Assembly (NCBI GenBank): GCA_004213955.1
Contig: SGZL01000005.1
Span: forward strand, 1-64,000
Reading direction: 5' to 3'
DNA from: Gammaproteobacteria bacterium
Lineage (GTDB): Bacteria; Pseudomonadota; Gammaproteobacteria; Magnimaribacterales; AG-339-G14
DNA: 64,000 bases
The first letter of the stretch is position 1. Every line of letters starts with the position of its first letter. A model generated the notes under the pieces. It was not told the origin of the DNA, searched no databases, and saw only the letters and a program-made list of their open reading frames with translations. This document shows, one piece after another, positions 40,719-51,343 of the stretch. A program made the translations under genes and the position numbers.

Positions 40719-41972
40719 TTATCTTGAATATACTGGAAATTGCAAACAGAGATCTCTTACCTCATTTTTAGTAGTTTCTATTAGTTTTTTATTGTCGATA
40801 TCATTAATGATATCAGTGATCCAACTTGCAATCATATTCATTTCATTTTCTTTAAATCCTCTTCTGGTAACGGCTGGCGTTCCAATTCTAATTCCCGAGG
40901 TGACGAAAGGGGATTGAGGATCGTTTGGAACGGAATTTTTATTCACGGTAATATGAGCATCACCAAGTGCGGCATCTAGAACTTTTCCGGTTAAGTTATT
41001 TTTTACTAAATTCACTAAAAACATGTGATTAGCTGTTCCATTTGAAACTATATCAATGTCTTTATTCATCAAAGAATTACTTAGTTCTTTAGCATTGGTT
41101 AAAATCTGCTTTTGGTAGTCTATAAATTCAGGTTCCATCGCCTCTTTAAAGCAAACCGCTTTAGCTGCAATGATATGCATTAAAGGACCGCCTTGCGATC
41201 CTGGGAATAAAGCAGAGTTTAATTTTTTATGCAAATCTTCGTTTTCTCTAGCCAAAATTAAACCACCTCGGGGACCAATTAAAGTTTTATGAGTTGTGGT
41301 AGTAACTACGTCAGCATAAGGAACTGGACTAGGATAGAGACCAGCTGCAACTAAACCTGACACGTGAGAAATATCTGCCAAAAGGTAAGCGCCAATCGAA
41401 TCAGCGATTTCTCTAAATTTTGGAAAATCTAAAACACCGGAAAAAGCTGAAAAGCCGCAAATGATAAGTTTTGGTTTATGCTCGTTCGCTAATCTCTGAA
41501 CCTCTTCATAATCAATGTCACCAGTTTCATCGATACCGTAACTGTAGGATTCGTAAATTTTTCCTGAAAAGTTTACTTTTGAACCATGCGTCAAGTGACC
41601 ACCATGATCCAAACTCATTCCTAGAATTTTGTCGCCAGCATTGAGTAAGGCTAAAAAAACCGCAGCATTTGCACTCGCGCCAGAATGCGGTTGAACATTG
41701 GCAAAATCTGCTTTAAATAATTCTTTGGCTCGATCAATCGCAAGTTGCTCGGCTACGTCAACAAATTCACACCCACCGTAATACCTTTTTCCAGGATAGC
41801 CTTCGGCATATTTATTGGTCAAAATTGAACCTTGAGCTTCAAGGATTCTAGGTGAAGCATAATTTTCTGATGCAATCAGCTCAATATGCTCTTCTTGTCT
41901 TTTTTTCTCGCCCTCAAAAGCTTCCCAAAGCTCTGAATCAAAACTTTCAATTGTAAAATTATTACCATACAT
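40719..41972 (-). CDS. glyA: Serine hydroxymethyltransferase
   Basis: [62 protein letters not shown]. Confidence 0.98.
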   Translation of the reverse strand: MYGNNFTIESFDSELWEAFEGEKKRQEEHIELIASENYASPRILEAQGSILTNKYAEGYPGKRYYGGCEFVDVAEQLAIDRAKELFKADFANVQPHSGASANAAVFLALLNAGDKILGMSLDHGGHLTHGSKVNFSGKIYESYSYGIDETGDIDYEEVQRLANEHKPKLIICGFSAFSGVLDFPKFREIADSIGAYLLADISHVSGLVAAGLYPSPVPYADVVTTTTHKTLIGPRGGLILARENEDLHKKLNSALFPGSQGGPLMHIIAAKAVCFKEAMEPEFIDYQKQILTNAKELSNSLMNKDIDIVSNGTANHMFLVNLVKNNLTGKVLDAALGDAHITVNKNSVPNDPQSPFVTSGIRIGTPAVTRRGFKENEMNMIASWITDIINDIDNKKLIETTKNEVRDLCLQFPVYSR

Positions 41973-42004
41973 AGAGAAAATTATACCTCTAAGAAAAGGT
42001 ATTT

Positions 42005-42679
42005 CTATGCTTTATTGGTTATAACCTTACTTCTTCTTTTGGGATAAAGCTTATTACAGATCTTACATTCTAAGCCATAGCATTCCCGAGCCGAGCAAAA
42101 TTCACGACCGTAAAAAATGATTTGCAAATGTAATTTGCCCCAATCTTTTTCTGGGAAAAGTTTTTTCAAGTCTTTTTCTGTTTCTTCGACGTTTTTTCCT
42201 TTACTTAAGCCCCATCTTTGCGCCAAACGATGGATATGCGTATCGACAGCAAAACTGGGTTGACCAAAGGCCTGATTCACTACCACTGAAGCTGTCTTAT
42301 GACCGACTCCAGCTAGGGTTTCCAAAGTCTTTATATCTCTGGGTATTCTGGAATTATATTTTTCTTTTAGTATCTTTGAAGTTTTTAAAATGGCTTTAGT
42401 TTTTTTTGGGGCGAGCCCACAGGATTTGATGATTGCATAGATTTTTTTCTCACCAAGTCGCAGCATAGCCTCTGGATTTTTAGCCAATTTAAATAAATCC
42501 TTAGTGACTATATTTACTCGTTCATCGGTACATTGAGCACTCAGCAACACGGCAATGAGTAAAGTGTAGCTGTTAGAAAAATTTAGCGGAGGCTTTGGAT
42601 TAGGATACATCCGATTTAGAGTTCTTTGAACATACCTGGCTCTTTCTTTTATGTTCATGAGTACTTTATTTAAGCACAA
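42005..42679 (-). CDS. nth: Endonuclease III
   Basis: Hh[37 protein letters not shown]-terminal 4Fe-4S Cys pattern; likely start at MNIKERAR (42658). Confidence 0.95.
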   Translation of the reverse strand: MCLNKVLMNIKERARYVQRTLNRMYPNPKPPLNFSNSYTLLIAVLLSAQCTDERVNIVTKDLFKLAKNPEAMLRLGEKKIYAIIKSCGLAPKKTKAILKTSKILKEKYNSRIPRDIKTLETLAGVGHKTASVVVNQAFGQPSFAVDTHIHRLAQRWGLSKGKNVEETEKDLKKLFPEKDWGKLHLQIIFYGREFCSARECYGLECKICNKLYPKRRSKVITNKA

Positions 42680-42832
42680 TTATATTTGCGATAACGATCA
42701 ATTTATGTAGAATATTTCCAAGTTTAGGGAAAAACTAATTAAAAGTGACAAAGTTTAGGAGAAACTTGTTTCATTTTTTATTCTTTAAAAATTTATCCCT
42801 TCACGTTTTTTATTAACCAAGGAGGGAGAGTT

Positions 42833-45800
42833 TTGAAAAATCCAACCAAATATTTTTTTATAAGTTTAACTTTATTATTACTTAATGCCACTGCCTTTGC
42901 GCAGACAATAGAGGAAGTGACAGTCACTGCAGCTAGAAAAGAACAATCTGTTCAAGACGTTGCAATTTCTGTGCAAGCGATTACAAATGAAGATCTGCGT
43001 TTAGGTCATATTGAAACTGCTGATGACCTTACTTCTACCATTCCTGGTTTTGATTTCACAGAAGGCTTGGGTAGTGGAGTCATTTTGAAAATTAGAGGAC
43101 TTACGATGGTTACTATCGGGTCTGCCATTGTAGAAGCTGGTATCACAGCACAAAACGGTCACCACATAAATAACCGACCGTTTTCTACAACAGGTTTTTA
43201 CGACGCCGATAGAATTGAAATTTTAGAAGGCCCTCAAGGGACTTTGTATGGCAGAAACAGTACCACTGGATTGATTAATTTCATCACGGCAAAACCAGGC
43301 GCTGACCAATACCTTTCTTTAACAGCAGGCGCTGATGGTTTGTCCCAATTTAAGTTTGCAAGAGATTTTGAATTATCCGATACCGTTATGATGAGAATAG
43401 CCGCTACAAAGTACGATAGCGATGGCGTCATTTACAATGCTGGCACAGGAAACGATATTGACGACAGAGATTCTTTTGGAGCAAGAGCTACGCTAGTAGC
43501 TGAAATGAATGATCAAAATACACTAACAGTGCAATTTGAAAAAGTCGCAATTAATGACTCTCGTCAAAACTATGGACTTTCTGCTTGCGACAGAGATGCT
43601 TTTTTTGGTTGCAATCCTTTGACCAGCGATTTCTCTCCGCACCTCAATGCGCCAACTTTAGAAAGTGGGGCGATTACTAGTACTTTCACCACTCTTACAG
43701 ATATTAATGCATCCGGAGCTGATTTATTTGCAGACACTTTTGCAAACAGAATCAATAGCATCGATTCAATTAATAAGGATTTAGATCCTTACAGAAAAGA
43801 TAACATGAAAATTTTCTCACTCACTAACGTTTCTGAGTTAGACGATCTGACAGTGACTGTCAAAGGAACTTTTGTAGATCAGGATTTAATTCAATTTAAT
43901 GACAACGATCACTCCAATGCTACAGGAGCTTTAAACAGTACTTTCATTCCAGCACCGGCATTTAGTATTGCCGAGTTAAGAACACATTGTCTCGGCACTT
44001 TGACTAATGTCACAACAAACCAAGCCTTTGAATGTTCTGACACAGAAACCACGACACAACAATATGAAGTTAATGTCGTAAGTGACTTTGATGGGCCTTT
44101 TAACTTTACTGCTGGAGCTTATGTTTACAAAGATACCACTTGGAATCAGTACAACATTCAATTGACTCCATACTTGTTGCTAAACGATTTTGATCAGCAT
44201 CCGTATTCAACTTCTGGTTTGTTTGGAACTTACACACCAACGATGAACACTTATGGTGGACAAGGGTTTTATGCAATGTTTGCCGGCCAATTACAAGCTA
44301 ATGCTGCTGACATTACTGCTGCTACGAATGCTGCTGGTGCAGCTGCTATTCAAAGCGGGGCAACTCAAGGCGATGCTACTTTTGTTGGCGCAACCACAGT
44401 TGCGTTAGTAGGTCAATTGCAAACTAATGTCGGACCAGATATTACAGCTGCTTGTATAGCTTTAAACCCAGCTTTTGCTATTTCAGGTCATGCTGCCGAA
44501 GGAGTTAACCCTTGTGTGAAAAGTTTACCTGCTCAAGCCGGTGGTTTGAATACCGATCAACATACGCAAAGAAATTCTCAAGCCCTTTACGGAGAGCTAT
44601 ATTTCGACGTACTTGATAACTTAAAAATTACTTTAGGGGCGCGTTACATGGATGATCGATTTGGATCTCAAGTCATACAAGGTTTATCAGATACTGCTGG
44701 CGCGTACGCTGGCACTGCAGCTTGTCTAACCACTAATTACGATGCTTGTTGGCAATCAGCAGCGCTTCCTTCAGATGATAAAAATGAAGTGGCAACCTAT
44801 AAAGCCGCAGTTCAATACGATTATGCCGACGGTATGGTTTACGCATCTTATGTCACTGGAAACCGTCCACAAGGCGCTAATCCCGATAGTACTGTCTTCG
44901 CAGAATCCGAGTCGAAGCAAATTGAAATTGGGACTAGAAATATTCTCTTTGGCGGAGCTTTAAGATTAAATGCGACTTACTTCACTACTGATATTGAAGA
45001 TGGACAGACAAGTACTATAAGGTTTGCGGCTGCTTACGTTGAGCCCCATGACATGACACATGAAGGACTCCAATTTAATGTCCAAGGTTTTGTAACTCCA
45101 ACTACGATTATTTCAGTCAGCGCCTTGGCAACCGACAGCACATACGACACGGTAGCTGCGACTACAGATAACGTAACAGCTTCAACAACTTTAGGCTATA
45201 TCTATGCTAACGGTTCACTGTCACTGGATCCGCATAATCCAACTAATGCTACAAGTTTTACTAACTACACTAGAGCTCAAGCAGGGGCTATTGCAGTCGG
45301 AGCATCTAATGCTGACACAGTTTTGCAAACGATTTGCAGTAACGTAGCTGCAATAGCTAATTTTTGCCCAACAGTAACTTATGCACAAGACAGCAATGGA
45401 AACTGGCTTATTAATCCACTAGGTGAAGTTTATGCAATAGCTAATTCTTCGTTTACGCCACTTGATTCAGAAGCAGGATTTTCTACTTACAATCAATTGC
45501 AAGAGATCGGGGGGAATAAAGTCGTAGGTACTGTTGATCTTGAGACTACTGTGACTTTGACACAAATGTATCAATTTGCAGGCGGATCAGGAATGTTAAA
45601 TCTTTCATATCATTACAAAGACGCTTACTTTAATGATTTCTTTAACACCCCGAGATTTACCTCGCCTTCAACAGAGTATTTTAATTTCAATGCTACTTAT
45701 GAGCCAGATAATGCCGATTGGTATTTAAACTTGTGGGCAAGAAATCTTACAGATAAAAGGTACATCAACTCTATCGCTAAGAACAGTAACTTACAAGGTG

Positions 45801-45865
45801 GAAACCCATATTTAACTTTCGATCAAGGAAGAAAAGTTGGGTTAGACTTTGGATACAATTTCTAA
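42833..45865 (+). CDS. TonB-dependent receptor (tandem paralog 1)
   Basis: Signal peptide; EEVTVTAARKEQSVQDVAISVQAI; DADRIEILEGPQGTLYGRNSTTGLINFITAKP; TTG start after GGAGGGAG. Confidence 0.95.
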   Translation: MKNPTKYFFISLTLLLLNATAFAQTIEEVTVTAARKEQSVQDVAISVQAITNEDLRLGHIETADDLTSTIPGFDFTEGLGSGVILKIRGLTMVTIGSAIVEAGITAQNGHHINNRPFSTTGFYDADRIEILEGPQGTLYGRNSTTGLINFITAKPGADQYLSLTAGADGLSQFKFARDFELSDTVMMRIAATKYDSDGVIYNAGTGNDIDDRDSFGARATLVAEMNDQNTLTVQFEKVAINDSRQNYGLSACDRDAFFGCNPLTSDFSPHLNAPTLESGAITSTFTTLTDINASGADLFADTFANRINSIDSINKDLDPYRKDNMKIFSLTNVSELDDLTVTVKGTFVDQDLIQFNDNDHSNATGALNSTFIPAPAFSIAELRTHCLGTLTNVTTNQAFECSDTETTTQQYEVNVVSDFDGPFNFTAGAYVYKDTTWNQYNIQLTPYLLLNDFDQHPYSTSGLFGTYTPTMNTYGGQGFYAMFAGQLQANAADITAATNAAGAAAIQSGATQGDATFVGATTVALVGQLQTNVGPDITAACIALNPAFAISGHAAEGVNPCVKSLPAQAGGLNTDQHTQRNSQALYGELYFDVLDNLKITLGARYMDDRFGSQVIQGLSDTAGAYAGTAACLTTNYDACWQSAALPSDDKNEVATYKAAVQYDYADGMVYASYVTGNRPQGANPDSTVFAESESKQIEIGTRNILFGGALRLNATYFTTDIEDGQTSTIRFAAAYVEPHDMTHEGLQFNVQGFVTPTTIISVSALATDSTYDTVAATTDNVTASTTLGYIYANGSLSLDPHNPTNATSFTNYTRAQAGAIAVGASNADTVLQTICSNVAAIANFCPTVTYAQDSNGNWLINPLGEVYAIANSSFTPLDSEAGFSTYNQLQEIGGNKVVGTVDLETTVTLTQMYQFAGGSGMLNLSYHYKDAYFNDFFNTPRFTSPSTEYFNFNATYEPDNADWYLNLWARNLTDKRYINSIAKNSNLQGGNPYLTFDQGRKVGLDFGYNF

Positions 45866-45879
45866 AGCCAAAACTTAAA

Positions 45880-45909
45880 TAAAAGCCCTGCGTTTGCGGG
45901 GCTTTTTTT
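45880..45909 (+). terminator. Rho-independent terminator
   Basis: AAAAGCCCTGC-GTTT-GCGGGGCTTTTTTTA. Confidence 0.88.
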
Positions 45910-46083
45910 ATGCTTTCAAAGCCCTACATTTGCTTGTCATCTATAATTAGCTAGGGTATTATTTTGCCAAAGGGGAGAAATCTTTTCGTCAAGGACTGAC
46001 GAATCTTTCATAAAAGCTCAAGGGAATGAGATACAACTAGTATTTCTTCTGTATTAATTATTGAGCTCAAGAGGGAGGAGTCA

Positions 46084-49050
46084 GTGAAAAATTTTATAAA
46101 ATATCTAATAATTGGTGCAACCTTAGTGTTACTTAACACTTTTGCGTTTGCCCAAACATTAGAAGAAGTAACAGTTACAGCAGCTAGGAAAGAACAGTCA
46201 GTTCAAGACGTTGCGATTTCAGTACAAGCCATCACAGGTGATGATTTGGAACTACAACACATCGATACAGCTGATGATTTAGCTTCTACAATTCCAGGTT
46301 TCGACTTTTCTGAAGCCCTAGGAAGTGGAGTGCTCTTAAAAATTAGAGGATTATCAATTGCAACTATTGGTTCTGCTGGTACCGCACCCGCGATAACTGC
46401 ACAAAATGGTCACCAAATTGGTAACCGACCTTTTTCAACCATTGGGTTTTACGACGCCGATAGGATTGAAATCTTAGAAGGTCCTCAAGGAACTTTGTAT
46501 GGAAGAAACAGTACAACTGGTTTGATTAATTTTATTACTGCAAAGCCAGGAGCAGATCAATACTTAACTATATCAGCTGGTGCTGATGGGTTAAACCAAG
46601 TTAAGTTTGCTAGAGATTTTGAATTGTCTGACACAGTTTCAATGAGAATAGCTGGAACAAAGTACGACAAGGATGGAGTTGTATACAACGCAGGTACCGG
46701 TAATGATATTGACGACCGTGACTCTTTTGGACTCAGATCAACTATCGTTGCTGAATTAAATGATACGAACACTTTAACTTTTCAGCTAGAAAAGACAGCA
46801 GTAAACGATAATCGTCAAAATTATGGTTTATCAGCTTGTAATAGAGACGCATTCTTTGGTTGCAGCCCTCTAACCACAGATTTCTCTTCGCATCTAAATA
46901 GACCCACATTAGCTAGCGGTTCAATCACTAACACCTTTAACGCTTTAACTAACATTAATGCTTCCGGTGCGGATTTATTTGCAGCTACTGACGCAGCTAG
47001 AGTGAATAACATTGACACTATCAATAAAGATACTGATCCATCTAGAAAAGATAATTTTGAAATGGCATCATTAACTAATGTGACCGAATTAGACAATATG
47101 ACAGTTACATTAAAAGCAACTTTTGTTGATCAAAACTATCACCACATCACTGATAACGATCACTCCAATGCGACTGGAGCTCTAAACAGTAGCTTTATTC
47201 CAGCGCCAGCATTTAGTATTCCTACGTTAAGAACTTTCTGTTTAGGCGATCTGACTAACGTTACTACCGATAGAGCTTTTGAATGTAGTATCGTGGACAC
47301 TACAAGTGAGCAGTTCGAAGTGAACTTAGTTTCTGATTTTGATGGGCCTTTTAACTTTACTGTTGGGGCTTACAACTACATGGATAACACTTACAACCAG
47401 TACAACATTCAAACAACTGCCTACTTGTTGTTGAACGATTTCGATCAGCACCCGTATTCTACAAGTGGATTGTTTGGAACCTATACCCCGACTATGAACA
47501 CCTTTGGTGGACAAGCTTTTTACAGTGTTTTCGCTGGGGCATTGCAAGCAAATGGTGCTGCTTTAGCAGGGGCTGCAGCACAAGGAACAGCAGCAGTAGT
47601 TACTGCTCTTCAAGATTTAGTTGGTCCAGGAATCAATACTGCCTGTGAAGGACTAAATCCTGCTTTCGGAGTAGCAGGTCAAGCTCTTGCAGCATTTAAT
47701 CCGTGTGTGAAAAGCATGCCTACGGAAGCTGGTGGACTTATCTCAGACCAAAGAACACAAAGGGATTCGCAAGCGGTTTACGGTGAATTCTACTGGGATG
47801 CAACTGACAACTTAAAAATAACATTAGGGGCTCGTTACATGGATGACCGATTTGCTACTAGAACAATGCAAGGGTTATCAGATACTGCATATACAGGCGG
47901 TGCGGCTTGTGTAACAACTGATTATCAAGCTTGTTACAATCAAGGTTCAACTACTTCAGCGTCTAAAAATGAAGTTTCTACTTACAAAGCTGCTATTCAA
48001 TACAGCTACGATGCAGGTATGGTATATGCATCATTTGTGACTGGTAACCGACCTCAAGGAGCTAACCCAGACGCAACGATTTATAAAGAATCTGAATCTG
48101 AGCAAATAGAAATTGGGACCAGAAACGTCTTATTTGGTGGAGCGCTTCGTTTGAACGCAACTTTCTTCTCGCAAGAAGTTACCGATTCACAACAAAGTGT
48201 TATCAGGTTCTCCTCAGCTTACGTTGAACCTCATGACTTCACACACGAAGGCTTTCAGTTAAATCTTCAAGGATTTATTACACCTACAACAATCATCTCT
48301 GTGAATGCTTTAACTACTGACAGTACGTTTGACACAATCGCGGCATCAGCAACTAATACTACTTCATCAGCTAGTCTTGGTTATGCATATTCCGCGGGAT
48401 CAATGTCATTGGACCCACAAAATCCAACGGCAGCAACTAGTTTTACTAACATCAGCAGAGCTACGGCAGCTGCGACTACAGTAGGTGCCACTACTTTGGA
48501 TGCTGGACTTCAAGCGATTTGTGGAGCTCTTCCAGCAGCTATTGCTAGGACTTGTGCAACTGTGAGCTATGCTCAAGACAGCTCGGGTAATTACCTGATC
48601 AACTCTTTTGGTGATGTCTACGCAATTGCTAATCAGACTTTAACTCCAATCGGAGCACAAGGATTTAGCACTTACAATGTCATGCAAGAAATTGGTGGCA
48701 ATAAAGTTCCTGGCACGGCCGACTTGGAGACAACCGTGACTTTAACTCAGCTTTACCAATTTGGTGGTGGTTCTGGAGCAATAAACCTTTCTTATCACTA
48801 TAAAGATGTGGTTCAAGGAGATTTATTTAATAATTCTAGATATGCATCTCCTGACACTGAGTACTTCAACTTGAATGCTACTTACGAGCCAGATAATGCC
48901 GATTGGTATATCAACCTTTGGGCAAGGAATATCTTAGATAAAAGACATATCAACTCCATATCTAAAAACAGTAACCTTCAAGGAGGTAACCCATTCTTAA
49001 CTTTTGACCAAGGTCGAAAACTAGGATTAGATTTTGGATACAATTTCTAA
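46084..49050 (+). CDS. TonB-dependent receptor (tandem paralog 2)
   Basis: Closely similar along its length to the upstream receptor; GTG start after GAGGGAGG. Confidence 0.95.
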   Translation: MKNFIKYLIIGATLVLLNTFAFAQTLEEVTVTAARKEQSVQDVAISVQAITGDDLELQHIDTADDLASTIPGFDFSEALGSGVLLKIRGLSIATIGSAGTAPAITAQNGHQIGNRPFSTIGFYDADRIEILEGPQGTLYGRNSTTGLINFITAKPGADQYLTISAGADGLNQVKFARDFELSDTVSMRIAGTKYDKDGVVYNAGTGNDIDDRDSFGLRSTIVAELNDTNTLTFQLEKTAVNDNRQNYGLSACNRDAFFGCSPLTTDFSSHLNRPTLASGSITNTFNALTNINASGADLFAATDAARVNNIDTINKDTDPSRKDNFEMASLTNVTELDNMTVTLKATFVDQNYHHITDNDHSNATGALNSSFIPAPAFSIPTLRTFCLGDLTNVTTDRAFECSIVDTTSEQFEVNLVSDFDGPFNFTVGAYNYMDNTYNQYNIQTTAYLLLNDFDQHPYSTSGLFGTYTPTMNTFGGQAFYSVFAGALQANGAALAGAAAQGTAAVVTALQDLVGPGINTACEGLNPAFGVAGQALAAFNPCVKSMPTEAGGLISDQRTQRDSQAVYGEFYWDATDNLKITLGARYMDDRFATRTMQGLSDTAYTGGAACVTTDYQACYNQGSTTSASKNEVSTYKAAIQYSYDAGMVYASFVTGNRPQGANPDATIYKESESEQIEIGTRNVLFGGALRLNATFFSQEVTDSQQSVIRFSSAYVEPHDFTHEGFQLNLQGFITPTTIISVNALTTDSTFDTIAASATNTTSSASLGYAYSAGSMSLDPQNPTAATSFTNISRATAAATTVGATTLDAGLQAICGALPAAIARTCATVSYAQDSSGNYLINSFGDVYAIANQTLTPIGAQGFSTYNVMQEIGGNKVPGTADLETTVTLTQLYQFGGGSGAINLSYHYKDVVQGDLFNNSRYASPDTEYFNLNATYEPDNADWYINLWARNILDKRHINSISKNSNLQGGNPFLTFDQGRKLGLDFGYNF

Positions 49051-49064
49051 GAAAACTCATATGT

Positions 49065-49098
49065 AAAAAAAGCCCTGCTTTAGCAGGGCTTTTTTTTA
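49065..49098 (+). terminator. Rho-independent terminator
   Basis: AAAAAAAGCCCTGC-TTTA-GCAGGGCTTTTTTTT. Confidence 0.92.
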
Positions 49099-49180
49099 AA
49101 ACAGAATAGAATAACTATCGTAAATTATTTATAATCATCTTTCGGTACAGAGACCGAGTTAACGAATTTTAGGAGAAATT

Positions 49181-50374
49181 ATGAGAAATGTAGTGATCGT
49201 AGACAGTGTAAGAACTGGTCTAGCAAAATCATTTAGAGGGGGATTCAATCAAACACGTGCAGACAATATGGGGGCTCATTTGGTCGACGCACTCTTGGAA
49301 AGAAATCCAGGATTAGATCCAGCAGCCGTAGAAGATATGATCTTAGGTTGTGGAGCTCCGGAAGGCGCCCAAGGACATAACATTGCAAGAAATGTAGCAG
49401 TGTTATCTAAGCTTCCAATTGAAGTTGGTGGGACAACTGTGAATAGATATTGTTCTTCTGGCTTACAAACTGTAGCCATGGCAGCAACTCAAGTTCAAAG
49501 CGGTTTCAGTGACTGTATTATGGCTGGTGGAGTAGAATCAATTTCTACAACTCAAGGTAATACCAATATGCACATGTATGTGAACGACAAACTTGCTGCT
49601 GATGTTCCCGGCATTTATCACGCCATGGGCCAAACTGCCGAGTGTGTCGCCAAACGTTACAATGTCACTAGAGAAGCTCAAGATGAATACGCGCTTTCTA
49701 GTCAAGAAAGAACTGCTGCAGCTCAAGAAGCAGGTCTTTACAGTGACGAAATTGTTCCAATGGATACAGTTATGAAACTTGTCAATAAAGAAACTGGAGC
49801 TGAAAAAGATGTTGAAGTCACAGTAGATAGAGACGACTGTAATCGTCCAGAAACTACGCTTGAAGGTCTTTCGTCCTTAAAACCAGTTTTTGATCCAGAA
49901 GGCGGATCTGTTACCGCTGGAAATTCTTCACAACTTTCGGACGGTGCATCTGTTACTTTAGTTATGAGTGAGGAGAAGGCTTTAGAGATGGGCTTAGAAC
50001 CTAAATTGTATTTCAGAGGCTTCACTGTGGTTGGTTGTCAGCCAGACGAGATGGGTATTGGACCAGTGTATTCAATTCCTAAATTACTTAAGTCAGCTGA
50101 TCTGAAGATAGAAGATATTGATCTTTGGGAACTTAATGAAGCTTTCGCTTCTCAAGTAGTCTATATCAGAGATACCTTAGGGTTACCGACTGATAAATTA
50201 AATGTTAACGGTGGATCAATTTCTATTGGCCATCCATTTGGCATGACCGGATCAAGGCAAGTAGGTCATATGGCTCGTGAACTTAATCGCAAAGGCGGCA
50301 AGTACGGAATCGTTACTATGTGCGTTGGTGGCGGTATGGGAGCTACTGGTCTTTTTGAGGCTTATCAATCCTAA
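49181..50374 (+). CDS. Acetyl-CoA C-acyltransferase (thiolase)
   Basis: VNRYCSSGLQTVAMAA, ELNEAFASQVVY, NVNGGSISIGHPFGMTGSRQ, MCVGGGMGATGLFE. Confidence 0.94.
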   Translation: MRNVVIVDSVRTGLAKSFRGGFNQTRADNMGAHLVDALLERNPGLDPAAVEDMILGCGAPEGAQGHNIARNVAVLSKLPIEVGGTTVNRYCSSGLQTVAMAATQVQSGFSDCIMAGGVESISTTQGNTNMHMYVNDKLAADVPGIYHAMGQTAECVAKRYNVTREAQDEYALSSQERTAAAQEAGLYSDEIVPMDTVMKLVNKETGAEKDVEVTVDRDDCNRPETTLEGLSSLKPVFDPEGGSVTAGNSSQLSDGASVTLVMSEEKALEMGLEPKLYFRGFTVVGCQPDEMGIGPVYSIPKLLKSADLKIEDIDLWELNEAFASQVVYIRDTLGLPTDKLNVNGGSISIGHPFGMTGSRQVGHMARELNRKGGKYGIVTMCVGGGMGATGLFEAYQS

Positions 50375-50398
50375 CTTAAAATTTTTCCGTATCTTTAA

Positions 50399-51343
50399 AT
50401 GAAAGATTCGGATGAATTTAGTTTTTTAAAAGAAACTTTTAAATCTTTGGGGAATCAATATTTTGATTCCTCGGAGATTATCATTGGACCAGGCGATGAC
50501 GCAGGTTTAGTAAAAAATTCTCAAGAAACAGTTTATTCCGTAGATGCTTCGGTGGCAGGCGTTCATTTTCCTGAAAACTTAGCGGCAGAGCATATCGCTT
50601 TTAGATCTCTCAGTACCGCTGCAAGCGATGTGGTTGCCTGCGGAGGTGCTTTAAAATGGGTCTTAGTATCTTTAACAACAGACAGAGCCGACCTAAATTG
50701 GATGAAAGAATTTGTAAAAGGACTAAAAGATTTTTCGGATGAATATTCGTGTCCAATCTTAGGCGGAGACTTAAGTAGAGGAAAACAATGCAATATAGCG
50801 ATTACTGTTTGTGGAAAATTAGATCAACAAAATTTTATGAAGCGTAGTGGAGCAGAGGTTGGCGATAAAATTTTTGTAACCAACGAACTTGGTTTAGCTA
50901 AAAAAGGCTTGGAAGAGATTAAGCTGAATCCAGAAGACTTAGATTTCACCTCGAAAAATATATCTAAATTTATACGCCCAAAATTACATTTTAATTTCGG
51001 ACAAGAAATCTCTCATTATGCAAATTCCTGTATCGATATTTCAGATGGCCTTATTTCAGATCTCGGTCATATTTGTGAAGCTAGTAATGTTGGCGCTCAA
51101 TTGAATGCTGATTTAATACCTGTTGAAGGTGAAATTGAGGATGCGTTAACTTGGGGAGACGACTACGAATTATGTTTTACTGTCCCGTCAGAAATGGAGT
51201 CAAAAATAGAATCTTTAGGAAAAAAACATGGGCTTGAAATTACACAAATTGGTGAAATCACAAAAACTTCTGAAGTTGAAGTTTTTAAAGATTGTCGTTT
51301 AGTAACTTTTAAGAAAAGGGGATACAATCATTTTGATGAGTAA
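50399..51343 (+). CDS. thiL: Thiamine-monophosphate kinase
   Basis: IIGPGDDAGLV, VAGVHF, ILGGDLSRGKQCNIAITVCGKL, SCIDISDGLISDLGHI. Confidence 0.9.
   Translation: MKDSDEFSFLKETFKSLGNQYFDSSEIIIGPGDDAGLVKNSQETVYSVDASVAGVHFPENLAAEHIAFRSLSTAASDVVACGGALKWVLVSLTTDRADLNWMKEFVKGLKDFSDEYSCPILGGDLSRGKQCNIAITVCGKLDQQNFMKRSGAEVGDKIFVTNELGLAKKGLEEIKLNPEDLDFTSKNISKFIRPKLHFNFGQEISHYANSCIDISDGLISDLGHICEASNVGAQLNADLIPVEGEIEDALTWGDDYELCFTVPSEMESKIESLGKKHGLEITQIGEITKTSEVEVFKDCRLVTFKKRGYNHFDE

Noticed and set aside
46557-47547. Minus-strand ORFs inside receptor paralog 2 (and matching ones at 43234-44161 in paralog 1)
   Set aside because: Shadow ORFs; their similarity between paralogs follows from the receptor coding similarity.
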